Shown here in pieces: positions 16,778 to 25,257 of a stretch of 41,640 nt of DNA (positions are counted from its first letter, which is position 1; every line of letters begins with the position of its first letter). Below the pieces are notes generated by a model. That model saw nothing but the letters and a program-made list of their open reading frames with translations, was not told the DNA's origin and made no database searches. Both the position numbers and the translations under genes were made by a program. The stretch is from Lachnospiraceae bacterium (GTDB lineage: Bacteria; Bacillota; Clostridia; Lachnospirales; Lachnospiraceae): positions 1-41,640 of the forward strand of contig CAADSM010000103.1 of assembly GCA_900751785.1 (NCBI GenBank). The letters are read 5' to 3'.

Positions 16778-17656
16778 ATGAAACACGCTGTGATCTCGAA
16801 ATCGATCTGTTTTTTTAAGAAGTATATCCTTACCAAGAAAACTGTAAACCTTCTCCTCCTGTTTATTCTCGCCTATGCCCTCGGCGCTGCCGCCGGATCA
16901 GTGAAAAAGCATTTCAGCTCTGCTGCTTCCTCCTCATCGTTTCCTGAGGAAGAATCCGCCGCCGTCTCCGCAGAGGGGAACTGGGGCTTGAGTTTCCAGG
17001 AAGACGGCCAGCCCCCGGTGGGCAACGCTGACTTTGAGGAACTGGCACAGTATGACGCATATTACGCGGAAGACACAGACGAAAAAGTGCTGTATCTGAC
17101 CTTCGATGCAGGGTATGAGAACGGGAACACCGAGGCAATCCTTGACGCCCTGAAGAAGCATGGCGTACAGGCCACCTTCTTTGTGGTCGGCACGTACATA
17201 GAGTCAGAGCCTGACCTGATCTGCAGGATGGTTGAGGAAGGACACACAGTCGGCAATCACACCTGGCATCATCCTGACATGTCTCAGATGGCGACGATGG
17301 ACGCTTTCCGCAAAGAACTGGAAGACGTGGAAAAAGCCTATCTGGACGTGACCGGACAGGAGATGACCAGATACTACCGCCCTCCCCAGGGGAAATATAA
17401 TGAGGCCAACCTGCAGATGGCGCAGGAACTCGGATATAAGACATTTTTCTGGAGTCTCGCCTATGTAGACTGGTATGAGGATGACCAGCCGACAAAGGAA
17501 GAGGCCTTCGAGAAGCTGCTCGGCCGGATTCACCCCGGAGCCATCGTCCTGCTCCACAGCACCTCATCCACCAACGCTGAGATCATGGATGAGCTGCTGA
17601 CGAAATGGGAGGAGATGGGATATACGATAAAACCGCTTGAGGAAATGGCCGGATAG
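16778..17656 (+). CDS. pdaA: PdaA-like polysaccharide deacetylase (muramic delta-lactam formation)
   Basis: 292 residues: a cytosolic N-terminus, one membrane anchor (about 22-40), a Ser-rich linker, and a CE4 deacetylase domain (about 100-290). It follows Bacillus PdaA closely: TFDAGYENG (108-116), H161-x3-H165 in NHTWHHPD, RPPQG (201-205), FFWSLAYVDW (223-232) and LLH at 258-260. PdaA removes acetyl groups from muramic acid in spore cortex so that delta-lactam can form. The usual second metal-binding Asp of CE4 motif 1 is Ala111 here; Bacillus PdaA has Asn there. The ribosome site is poor: AGGAG lies about 16 bases from the ATG. GCATG (16717-16721) and CATATAC (16738-16744) upstream weakly resemble sigma-G elements. 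Alternative: another membrane-bound CE4 enzyme. Confidence 0.85.
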   Translation: MKHAVISKSICFFKKYILTKKTVNLLLLFILAYALGAAAGSVKKHFSSAASSSSFPEEESAAVSAEGNWGLSFQEDGQPPVGNADFEELAQYDAYYAEDTDEKVLYLTFDAGYENGNTEAILDALKKHGVQATFFVVGTYIESEPDLICRMVEEGHTVGNHTWHHPDMSQMATMDAFRKELEDVEKAYLDVTGQEMTRYYRPPQGKYNEANLQMAQELGYKTFFWSLAYVDWYEDDQPTKEEAFEKLLGRIHPGAIVLLHSTSSTNAEIMDELLTKWEEMGYTIKPLEEMAG

Positions 17657-17720
17657 AATGCGGGGAAATGCCGCAGAACGCTTTTCTGCATGGCAGTCCT
17701 CCTCATACATCAGGATACAG

Positions 17721-17753
17721 AAAAAGCGCCATGATCGCTATGGATCATGGCGC
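17721..17753 (-). terminator. Terminator of the GH101 gene
   Basis: A perfect 11-bp stem (17726-17736 with 17743-17753) with a six-base loop is followed on the minus strand by TTTTT (17725-17721). It lies about 85 bases past the GH101 stop. Confidence 0.85.
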
Positions 17754-17754
17754 C

Positions 17755-17799
17755 CCGTCCGGACCGCCTGTATCTGTTCACGGACGGTCCTTTCTTTTT
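17755..17799 (+). terminator. Terminator of pdaA
   Basis: CCGTCCG (17755-17761) pairs with CGGACGG (17781-17787), followed by a T-rich tract TCCTTTCTTTTT. A competing pairing of GGACCG with CGGTCC overlaps it. It is convergent with the GH101 terminator, so both transcripts end in this 80-bp stretch. The ATG-started frame at 17668-17862 runs through both hairpins and is not counted as a gene. Confidence 0.65.
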
Positions 17800-17836
17800 C
17801 TCCGGCAGTTTAACTTCTGCCGTTCATATTTTCAGC

Positions 17837-20800
17837 TTATTTCCTGCGCTGTCTTCTTCTGATCATGACGATAACAAGAGCTGCCGCTCCTGCTGCCAGG
17901 ATCACCAGGACTGCGTACAGAACGATCGGCACATTATCTCCGGTCTTGACAGATGAATTGTTCTTGCTTCCGTCATTCTTATCGGAATCCTGTCCGCCGC
18001 TGCCCGGCTTCTCGCCGTCGCCCGGTTTTACAGTCGTCTTCTCCAGACCGTCGATCGCTGCCTGCAGTCCGGACACCGCATTGTCCACGTCATCCTTCTC
18101 TGCGTTCGGGTCAGCCATCACTGCTTTCGCACTTGCAAGAGCCGCACGGAATGCCGCTGCCGTCTCTGCCGTATAGCCGCTCAGATCCATGCCCTCAGCC
18201 TCTTTGATGAGATCTTCCAGCTTGTCCTTATCCGGGATCTCTCTCAGTCCGAAGATCGCATTCTGCAGCGCCGCGTATGCGGAGTCTACTTCCGCCTGCA
18301 CTGCCCCTTCGTCTGCCAGGACAGCTCTTGCGCCTTCCAGCGCCGCCTTGAACGGTTCTGCCGTAGCCGGCGTAAACTCGTCGATCCTGCCTTCGTATTC
18401 TGCTGCGTCGTCAACCAGCTTCTGAAGCCTTGACTTGTCTACCGGGATCTTTTCCAGCCCGTCTACTGCCGCCTGAAGAGCATCCCTTGCAGCATCGATC
18501 TCTTCCTGAAGTGCATTCTCATTTGCGAGCACCTTTTCCGCTGCTGCCAGCGCATCCTGTACAGCCTTCACCGTCTCATCCGTGTACACGCCTTCCAGCT
18601 GCATTCCCTTCACAGCGTCTGCAAGGACCTTCAGGTTTTCACTGTTTCCTGTATAGCCCAGCTTGTGGACCATATCCAGAAGAGCGTCATATGCGGCGTC
18701 GATCTCTTCCTGAGATGCATATTCTTTCGCAATTACTGCTTCTGCCTCTGCCAGTCTCGCCTCAAACAGTTCTTTGACCGCCGGGACAACATACTGGTAG
18801 TCATCCTGCTCCTTCTGAGTATATGCGTAGTCGATCAGTGCCTGCAGATCCGTCTTATCGCCCTGCTCTGCCATGACTGCCTTGTCCACGACTGTGTAGT
18901 CGGTTCCGTCATTCACGACTGTGAGCGGGATCTCCTTCACGATCTCGCCTGCCGTTACTCTAACCAGATACTCGCCTGTCACCACGTTCTTGAACTTATA
19001 GTTTCCTAATGCGTCTGTTGTGGTAGACTTGAGCTCCTCTCCGTTCGTGCTGAGCAGCTCGACCTTCGCGTTTTCGATCGCCGTATTATTTCCATCGACT
19101 ACACGTCCCGCAACATTTCTCAGTTCTCCTGTCGGGAGATCATAGGATGTCACTTCTACGTTGTCGACGTATACCGTATGGCTGTTTCTCGTATTCAGTC
19201 CGATCCAGCCCGCCGCTGTAGGCATGCCGCTCATATTATTGCTGAATACCTGCGTTCCATTAACCCAGAGAGTAACCCGGGTATCCACGATCTCAGCCTT
19301 CAGGTGCATCGTCTTGCCTGCATCAAAAGCCTCTCCCGTATACATCGAGGACCACGTATTTCCTTCCTTAGTACCCCAGTACTCTGAGAAGTACTGATTT
19401 TTTGAATCACCGACGCCCACATACACGCGGTTATTCATATCCTGTGCTCTCAGAAGGATACCGATACGGATTCCATCCTTCTCAGATCTGAGATCCATCT
19501 CCACGCATCCGTTCTTGAATGTCGGAGCCTCTGTCTCGTATACATTGGTGTGTCCGCCCGGGAAGATGATCTTGGTCTCTCCGTTCTGGACAGCGATCGT
19601 TGTGCTCGACGTATTTCCAGAAAGGTTGTCCCATGTTTTCACGCCGTCTTCATAGTCGTTCGAATAATCTGCCTCGTCCCTTGTAAGCGGCGGGAGCATC
19701 GTATCCACAACTGTCTTGTCGCCTTTTGCCACTGTCACATCCTTGGTCACGCTGTCGTAGCCTTCCTTCTCGAATGTCATCGTGTAGGCTTTTGTAACCA
19801 CTTCTTCAAATGCATAGAATCCATCTGCATCTGTCGTCGCCGTCTGGTCTCCGAGTGTTACCGTGACGCCCTCCTCAGGCTCGCCCACTGCAGTGACCGT
19901 ACCCTCGACGCGGGTCATCTCTGTCTTCATCGTGAAGTCAAGCACCGGCTCAAGTTCTTCTTCTGAAGCCGTAAGCGTCTGCGTGTTTGTAGAGAATACA
20001 CTGCTCTCTGCGGTGATCCTTCTCTCGCCAAGCGCTACGCCCGGAAGCACATAATGGCCGTTGCCGTCTGTTGTTGTCTTAACGCCGTTGTCAGCAGAGA
20101 TCTCAACATCCGAAACTGCTGTTCCAGCCTCGTCTTTCACAGATCCGCTGAGCGTCACTGCGATAACCTCAAGGCCTTCTACTGCTTTTTCCAGAGCTGC
20201 CGTTGTGTTATCAACTGTCTCCTGGGATGCCGACGCGTCGTCCAGCACCTTCTCTGCTTCTTCCATAGCCTTCGTAAACTCGGTCCAGGAATCTGCACTG
20301 TAGTTTACTTCATATCTTCCGCTGTTTGCATTTACCAGCTCGTCAAGCTCTGTCTTATGAGCTGCGGATTTTTCAATTACAAGGTTGTCAAGAATGAAAT
20401 CCTTATATCCGCCGAAATCTGCCGCTCCGCCGCCGGTGCCCTGTGTATCTGCCGGCGTGTTGGTCGAATAGATACCGATCCAGGACTGGTTGCCCGGTTC
20501 TCCGGTCAGCCTGAATGTAAATGTCTGCGGCTCAGCGTTCTCAAGATCCGTTGCCTGAAGCTCGTACAGCTCAATATTGTTTCTGCTGTACTCGCCGTTT
20601 CCTACTGCAAACGCATAGGTGTTCTCAGATCCCATCTCGTACTGGAAGCTGATGTGATATGTCTCGCCTTCCTCAAAACGATAGTTCTGCGGGATCGTCT
20701 GATAGATCAGGTTATTATATCCCGAAAGCCCGTTTGTCTTGCCCGCCCAGCCTCCGTCCAGTACATCGTCAAGCTTCTTCACTCCGTACCAGCCTGCCTG

Positions 20801-23800
20801 TGTATACGGCTCGTGCTTCTCGGAAAGATGCGTCCTGTTGTCTGTGACACCCTCTGCATTTCCGATCACGAACGGGAATAATCCCTGCGGAACCGCTTCG
20901 AATGTCTGATACAGCTTGTTCTCCGACTCAAACGGATTGAACTGATTGTCTGTCTCCGTCTCGCCGAACATGTTGTTGACGATCCTTACATCGTCAAAGT
21001 ATGTCTTGCCTTCTCCTGCTTCGCGTCTCAGTGTCAGAGTCACCTCTCTGCCCTCTTCCGGAGCAGTAAAGAATACATACATATTCTGGAAGTAACTTCC
21101 TCCGCCTGCAACCGTCGCATTGTTCGTGTTGTGTGCATAGGACTGCAGATAGTTTCTTGCAATGGAGCGCTCCGTATAGTTGGAGATCACCTCTCCGTCC
21201 ACGGAAACCTCGATGTATGCTTTCGCATCAGACCGGTTGTCCACTCCTACATATGCCGCATAGCCCTTGCCCGGAACCAGGTCGGTAACTGTCTGAGTCA
21301 GAGAAACTTCTCCGTCCTCGCTGCCGACACTCAGCATCATATTGTTTGCAGCGCTTCTGATGATCTCAGCGCTCTCGCCCTTGATATCCCACCACTGCAG
21401 TGTGTTGCTGTTGAATCCGGTGTCCACGATATGAGCACCCTTGCTCCATGCGAGCTCTTCGATCTTGATGCCTTCGCCGTAGTCTGCCTTGTGGAGTACA
21501 TACGGAACAGAAGCCTCTGCCGTGATCGTGATCTGATTTCCATTGATCACAGCGATGTCGTCGCACTCAACATTTCCTGTCTCAGTCAGCTCATAGATAT
21601 GGGCGCCTTCCCAGCCTTCCGGAAGCTCCCAGGTGGTCGTTCCGCCCTGCTGGTTCCAGTGATAGAGCTTCTGGTCCTTGTCTGCCAGCTCATTTCCGTT
21701 GAAATCCCAGAACCACGGGATCAGGTATGTCTCGCCGTCCATGATCTGCCTGCCGTTGAAGTACATATTTCTATGTCTGTAATCTGCGGAAGCTCCGTCT
21801 GTAGATTTTCTTTCTACAACGACTGTGTTCTCTTTTGCCTCATCCTGAAGCGTGATCCTCTTTTCCGGAGTCCAGGACGCTCCGCCTACTGTCGTCGGCT
21901 CGCCGTTCTCCCACTTCATCACAAGATAGTGCTGCAGGAATTTGGTCGCAAGGTTATCATCGAACAGATTCTGGATGTACGCCTTATAGTCATTGCGTCC
22001 CTGCCATCCCTCGAAGTCTTTCATATCATAGCCGCCCAGAAGCGGTTCTACTGCTGCTCCGCCGTAGCTCGGATAATCTCCGACCCACGAGTCCTTCTGA
22101 TGGTTGCGGATAAACCGTGTGATATAGCTGTTGATACCCTTGGAGGTCGCACCGCCGTAGGTAAGGTCAGCTGCCCAGTGCTGGAATGTGGAGTCGTACT
22201 CGTTTGCATGTCCCCACTCTCCTGCCAGTCTCCAGCCGCAGGTCTGCGTGATCTCCTTCGCCAGCTGACGGCTCGCCCATGTTCCGTTATCGCCTGACTG
22301 TCCGTTGCCCCATACGTCGACATAGATGAAGTCCAGATCGTTGTCCTCTCCGCCGAGCGCTTCCCAGAGATCTACGAAACGCTGCTCGCGTCCATGTCTC
22401 AGGTCATAGTCCGCATCGATATTTACGCCCTGGTCCAGCCAGTTCCATCCGTAGGAGAGGGTGCCGTCGGCTGATTTTTTCAGCCTGTCTGTCTCAAAAT
22501 ATTTTGACTCCGGATAAGTCTCGGAAGCGTTGACATGGATACCGAATGTTGCACCGATCTCCTTGCCCTGCGCGAGAAGCTTCTTCATCTCCTCTACTCC
22601 GCCGATCCTGCGGCCGACATCCGCGTAGTTCAGATGTCCGGAATCATGGCCCTCACTTCCGTAACCCTTGAGCAGGATACTCTGTCCGAGCCCGTCTGTG
22701 TTGAGGTATACCTTCTGCGCGTTGTCATAGGTCATCAGGAACGGGTTCTGCGCATGGCTGTTGAAGTTCATTGCGATGCGGATCGCCACACGGTCCGGAA
22801 CAAGCTCTGCGCCGACCGGATTGTTCATGATCGAACGGTAAGCCACTGCTCCATCCTGCCAGTCGATCACATCGTCGTCGTTCTCATCGCCTGTGATGAC
22901 GATCTTCGTGGACGGCATCTCGTAATCCTTGTTCTCGATCCTGTGCTCCGCACTCTTCTGATAGGTCCAGTATGTACTGCTCAGACCTGTCTCTTTCACG
23001 CCGTCGACTGTGCTGGTGACTGCCGTCACTCTCTGCCAGTCTGCTGTCACATTGTTCTCTGAATTGCTCCAGAGTCCGGCGCTCAATTCATCTGTAGAGA
23101 CGAATGCGTACATATATCCTCTCTTTCCATCGCTCTGCGCGCTGATCGAAGAATATGTATCGCCGCTCACCGTCGTGTTGTTGGACATGTTCGCGCCTGC
23201 AAAATACGCGCCTGTCTGGTTCGCCTTTACTGTTACAAGATTGTGGTTCGGTATCTCCACTGTAAGGAATGTGCCGGCCTCTGCATCGATCTTTGTGATA
23301 TCGAAGCTCAGCGTATTGTCCTTGACCTCAAGCGCTGCCGTCACGGTTGCACTGATGTCCTGCTCGTCGATCTTCATTGTATAGACAGCTCTGCTCTCGG
23401 ATTCCTTCGTGTATTCCACTTCCGGAGTCACAAGCACATTGTTCACCTTAAGCTGTGTCAGCTCCTGGGTCTGTCCATAGAACTTCCTGCCGTCTACCTC
23501 TCCGCCCTTCATCGTATAGCCCACTACCTGGGGGAATGTATTGGAGATCGCGACTTCCATCTGGTCAGAGGAGATCGTATCATCCCCTTCAAAATCTACG
23601 GAAGCTCCTTTTGAAAGAACGATATCGTCGACTGTGATATCCTCTTCCTCTACTGTAATGTCCGCAGATCCTGCCTGGAAGCCTGATTTGGATACAGATA
23701 TCGTATAGCTGCCGCCTGCGATATCCTCAAAGGTATAAACACCTTCCGCATCTGTCTGCGTAACATTCGTTCCGAGCGCGGCCTCTGCATCTGCAACCGG

Positions 23801-24562
23801 TGCGCCTTCCTCGTCTACCACGCGTCCTGTCACCGTCACTCTTGCGACTCTGACCTCCTCGTTGTAGACCTCGCCGCGGTCCGCAGTCTGAAGCTCCCAT
23901 GTATCTGTTCCGTTTTCAGCGATGACATTGCCTTCGCCGTCTTTGATCACTACATCTTTAAAATAGATGTCTGAGAACTCCTTCTGGTTCCATGATCCGA
24001 TCCTGAAACCAAGCTTTCCGGTCTTAAGGCCGTCGTATGCTTCCTGCGGGATCTGAAATTCCACAGTGTTCTCTCCGGCCGTCACCGTGTAATCTGTGCC
24101 GTCCCATTTGATCGTGATCGGCATCTCCTGTCCGGCCTCCGGAGGGGTCGGAAGGTTGTTGATCGTAGGGTAATCGTTGCCGGCGCCCTTATACTCATAG
24201 AACCATCCCGTCGCATTGTAGCCGATGGTCATGTAATGCGTATTGTCCGTGATATACGGTCCCACGTTGAATCTTGTCGTCGCCTGGGATCCGCCCGGTT
24301 TCATAACAAACGAAAACTCTCCCGCTTCCATTCCTTCGGTGCCCTCGTTTGTGTTCACAAGGATCGCCGCATTCGCGCCGTTGTCATTCGATGTGCTGCT
24401 TTTGAACTGCCGCCATGTCTCCACGACCGCACGCTCCTGTGCAGCATCCTCATCCGCTGTCTCCGTTCCCGCGGCAAATGCGGTCGCTGGGACAGCCGTT
24501 GCGATCTGCGCTGCCACCAGAGCCGCTGCCAGCAGCGGAGATAACCATTTCCTTTTTCTCAT
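17837..24562 (-). CDS. Cell-wall-anchored GH101 endo-alpha-N-acetylgalactosaminidase
   Basis: 2241 residues. GH101 enzymes release core-1 disaccharide (Gal-beta-1,3-GalNAc) from Ser/Thr of mucin-type glycoproteins. Order: signal peptide (1-31); LamG-like module (about 48-235); carboxypeptidase-regulatory-like module (241-318); GH101 beta-sandwich (about 335-570); catalytic barrel (about 585-880) with nucleophile Asp749 in IYVDVWGN and acid/base Glu782 in AGEWGH; C-terminal GH101 sandwich; galactose-binding-like modules (about 1031-1200 and 1205-1398); a FIVAR helix bundle (1403-1467); two carboxypeptidase-regulatory-like modules (1468-1624); a LamG-like module (about 1637-1808); another regulatory-like module (1815-1894); four FIVAR repeats (about 1905-2176); sortase signal VKTGD (2205-2209), a hydrophobic helix and a basic tail. 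Asp749-Glu782 spacing of 33 equals that of Bifidobacterium EngBF. Module borders are approximate. AGGAGG precedes the ATG. It is monocistronic with its own terminator. No sortase gene is nearby. Confidence 0.95.
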   Translation of the reverse strand: MRKRKWLSPLLAAALVAAQIATAVPATAFAAGTETADEDAAQERAVVETWRQFKSSTSNDNGANAAILVNTNEGTEGMEAGEFSFVMKPGGSQATTRFNVGPYITDNTHYMTIGYNATGWFYEYKGAGNDYPTINNLPTPPEAGQEMPITIKWDGTDYTVTAGENTVEFQIPQEAYDGLKTGKLGFRIGSWNQKEFSDIYFKDVVIKDGEGNVIAENGTDTWELQTADRGEVYNEEVRVARVTVTGRVVDEEGAPVADAEAALGTNVTQTDAEGVYTFEDIAGGSYTISVSKSGFQAGSADITVEEEDITVDDIVLSKGASVDFEGDDTISSDQMEVAISNTFPQVVGYTMKGGEVDGRKFYGQTQELTQLKVNNVLVTPEVEYTKESESRAVYTMKIDEQDISATVTAALEVKDNTLSFDITKIDAEAGTFLTVEIPNHNLVTVKANQTGAYFAGANMSNNTTVSGDTYSSISAQSDGKRGYMYAFVSTDELSAGLWSNSENNVTADWQRVTAVTSTVDGVKETGLSSTYWTYQKSAEHRIENKDYEMPSTKIVITGDENDDDVIDWQDGAVAYRSIMNNPVGAELVPDRVAIRIAMNFNSHAQNPFLMTYDNAQKVYLNTDGLGQSILLKGYGSEGHDSGHLNYADVGRRIGGVEEMKKLLAQGKEIGATFGIHVNASETYPESKYFETDRLKKSADGTLSYGWNWLDQGVNIDADYDLRHGREQRFVDLWEALGGEDNDLDFIYVDVWGNGQSGDNGTWASRQLAKEITQTCGWRLAGEWGHANEYDSTFQHWAADLTYGGATSKGINSYITRFIRNHQKDSWVGDYPSYGGAAVEPLLGGYDMKDFEGWQGRNDYKAYIQNLFDDNLATKFLQHYLVMKWENGEPTTVGGASWTPEKRITLQDEAKENTVVVERKSTDGASADYRHRNMYFNGRQIMDGETYLIPWFWDFNGNELADKDQKLYHWNQQGGTTTWELPEGWEGAHIYELTETGNVECDDIAVINGNQITITAEASVPYVLHKADYGEGIKIEELAWSKGAHIVDTGFNSNTLQWWDIKGESAEIIRSAANNMMLSVGSEDGEVSLTQTVTDLVPGKGYAAYVGVDNRSDAKAYIEVSVDGEVISNYTERSIARNYLQSYAHNTNNATVAGGGSYFQNMYVFFTAPEEGREVTLTLRREAGEGKTYFDDVRIVNNMFGETETDNQFNPFESENKLYQTFEAVPQGLFPFVIGNAEGVTDNRTHLSEKHEPYTQAGWYGVKKLDDVLDGGWAGKTNGLSGYNNLIYQTIPQNYRFEEGETYHISFQYEMGSENTYAFAVGNGEYSRNNIELYELQATDLENAEPQTFTFRLTGEPGNQSWIGIYSTNTPADTQGTGGGAADFGGYKDFILDNLVIEKSAAHKTELDELVNANSGRYEVNYSADSWTEFTKAMEEAEKVLDDASASQETVDNTTAALEKAVEGLEVIAVTLSGSVKDEAGTAVSDVEISADNGVKTTTDGNGHYVLPGVALGERRITAESSVFSTNTQTLTASEEELEPVLDFTMKTEMTRVEGTVTAVGEPEEGVTVTLGDQTATTDADGFYAFEEVVTKAYTMTFEKEGYDSVTKDVTVAKGDKTVVDTMLPPLTRDEADYSNDYEDGVKTWDNLSGNTSSTTIAVQNGETKIIFPGGHTNVYETEAPTFKNGCVEMDLRSEKDGIRIGILLRAQDMNNRVYVGVGDSKNQYFSEYWGTKEGNTWSSMYTGEAFDAGKTMHLKAEIVDTRVTLWVNGTQVFSNNMSGMPTAAGWIGLNTRNSHTVYVDNVEVTSYDLPTGELRNVAGRVVDGNNTAIENAKVELLSTNGEELKSTTTDALGNYKFKNVVTGEYLVRVTAGEIVKEIPLTVVNDGTDYTVVDKAVMAEQGDKTDLQALIDYAYTQKEQDDYQYVVPAVKELFEARLAEAEAVIAKEYASQEEIDAAYDALLDMVHKLGYTGNSENLKVLADAVKGMQLEGVYTDETVKAVQDALAAAEKVLANENALQEEIDAARDALQAAVDGLEKIPVDKSRLQKLVDDAAEYEGRIDEFTPATAEPFKAALEGARAVLADEGAVQAEVDSAYAALQNAIFGLREIPDKDKLEDLIKEAEGMDLSGYTAETAAAFRAALASAKAVMADPNAEKDDVDNAVSGLQAAIDGLEKTTVKPGDGEKPGSGGQDSDKNDGSKNNSSVKTGDNVPIVLYAVLVILAAGAAALVIVMIRRRQRRK

Positions 24563-24797
24563 CTTTTCCTCCTTTTCAGGGAAGCTCTGCCGTGCAGAGT
24601 GTTTCCCCGCGCGGGATCAGGATCTTTTGCATTTTTTCGTTCCTGTCCCATATTGATCTTCGTTCAAAATGTGCTCTGTCTCCACCTCCTGTCTTCCTGT
24701 AAATTGATTCCCGAAAAGCCTGCGTCCCCGTTCCCCTTCTCTGCCTTCCCGGATGCCTGTGTAACTGAAACGCTCCCGCTCCGCGGTCATCTCTATT

Positions 24798-24821
24798 ATT
24801 ATAAAAATCCCTTTCAGGATT
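24798..24821 (-). promoter_or_regulatory. TATAAT with adjacent inverted repeat upstream of GH101
   Basis: TATAAT (24803-24798, minus) is preceded by an inverted repeat with arms AATCC and GGATT (24806-24810, 24817-24821). There is no -35 at the right distance, which would suit an activator-dependent or repressed promoter. The repeat followed by TTTTTAT could instead be a weak terminator-like stem in a longer leader. Confidence 0.3.
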
Positions 24822-24863
24822 CCTATAACCTCTGTAAAAAGGCTGTCAGGCCGTCGGATTTTT

Positions 24864-24893
24864 CCCATCTTAAACAGATGGGCTTTTTATTTT
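24864..24893 (+). terminator. Terminator-like hairpin in the GH101 upstream region
   Basis: CCCATCT (24864-24870) pairs with AGATGGG (24876-24882) around TAAAC, and on the plus strand it is followed by CTTTTTATTTT. No plus-strand gene precedes it, so either an unannotated antisense transcript ends here, or the stem acts within the GH101 leader on the minus strand. Confidence 0.4.
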
Positions 24894-25031
24894 CCCGCAG
24901 AAGAAAAAAACAAGCATGAAAAATTCATAAATAAATTTCCGTACCTGTCTATCCTTCGCATTTCCTGTGTATTCCGGCGCAACCGTCAATATTACCCTGT
25001 GGTTTTTGTTTTTTAGAAGATTAGTATACAC

Positions 25032-25060
25032 AATATATAATACGTGTCTGTTATTGTAAA
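25032..25060 (-). promoter_or_regulatory. Candidate distal promoter of GH101
   Basis: Minus strand TTTACA (25060-25055), a 17-bp spacer and TATATT (25037-25032), in very AT-rich DNA. If used, the GH101 message has a leader of about 460 nt. The 695-bp stretch 24563-25257 otherwise holds the ddh end hairpin, the terminator-like stem at 24864-24893 and the element at 24798-24821. I find no known riboswitch and no convincing gene in it. Confidence 0.45.
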
Positions 25061-25190
25061 TAGATATCTTGCTTTTAATTGTCAGTTTCAATATTTTCTG
25101 CATTTATCATGTCAGATTTCACCAATCCGTATGTCAATTCCCCCGTCGAAATAAGATACAATGGCAGGAGGGACCGCTCCTTTTTCCCGA

Positions 25191-25246
25191 ACAATGCTGC
25201 AGGGGAAGAGCGCGGCCCTTTTGAGCCGCGCTCTTCCCCTGTATTG
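25191..25246 (-). terminator. Very strong hairpin after ddh
   Basis: Perfect 17-bp arms (25200-25216 and 25225-25241) enclose an eight-base loop, and flanking ACAAT/ATTGT can extend the stem past a small internal loop. It begins about 16 bases after the ddh stop. There is no U-tract on the minus strand, so it may be a transcript-stabilising 3' end or a terminator that works by stem strength alone. Confidence 0.65.
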
Positions 25247-25257
25247 TAAGATATATT

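Noticed and set aside
17668..17862. Open frame of 64 codons between pdaA and the GH101 gene
   Set aside because: It runs through both terminator hairpins and into the end of the GH101 gene, and has no ribosome site.
20054..22297. Several long plus-strand open frames opposite the GH101 gene
   Set aside because: They are Cys- and Ile/Val-rich shadows of a well-supported 2241-residue gene, with no ribosome sites.
24617..24868. Open frame of 83 codons on the minus strand upstream of GH101, with a hydrophobic stretch early on
   Set aside because: There is no ribosome site, and the start codon lies in a hairpin. The second half is Glu/Gly/Arg-rich low-quality sequence read from G-rich DNA. It is more likely leader DNA than a gene, though a short membrane peptide cannot be excluded.
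24870..25103. Open frame of 77 codons in the AT-rich region upstream of GH101
   Set aside because: Its composition simply follows the AT-rich DNA, it spans the candidate promoter at 25032-25060, and it has no ribosome site.
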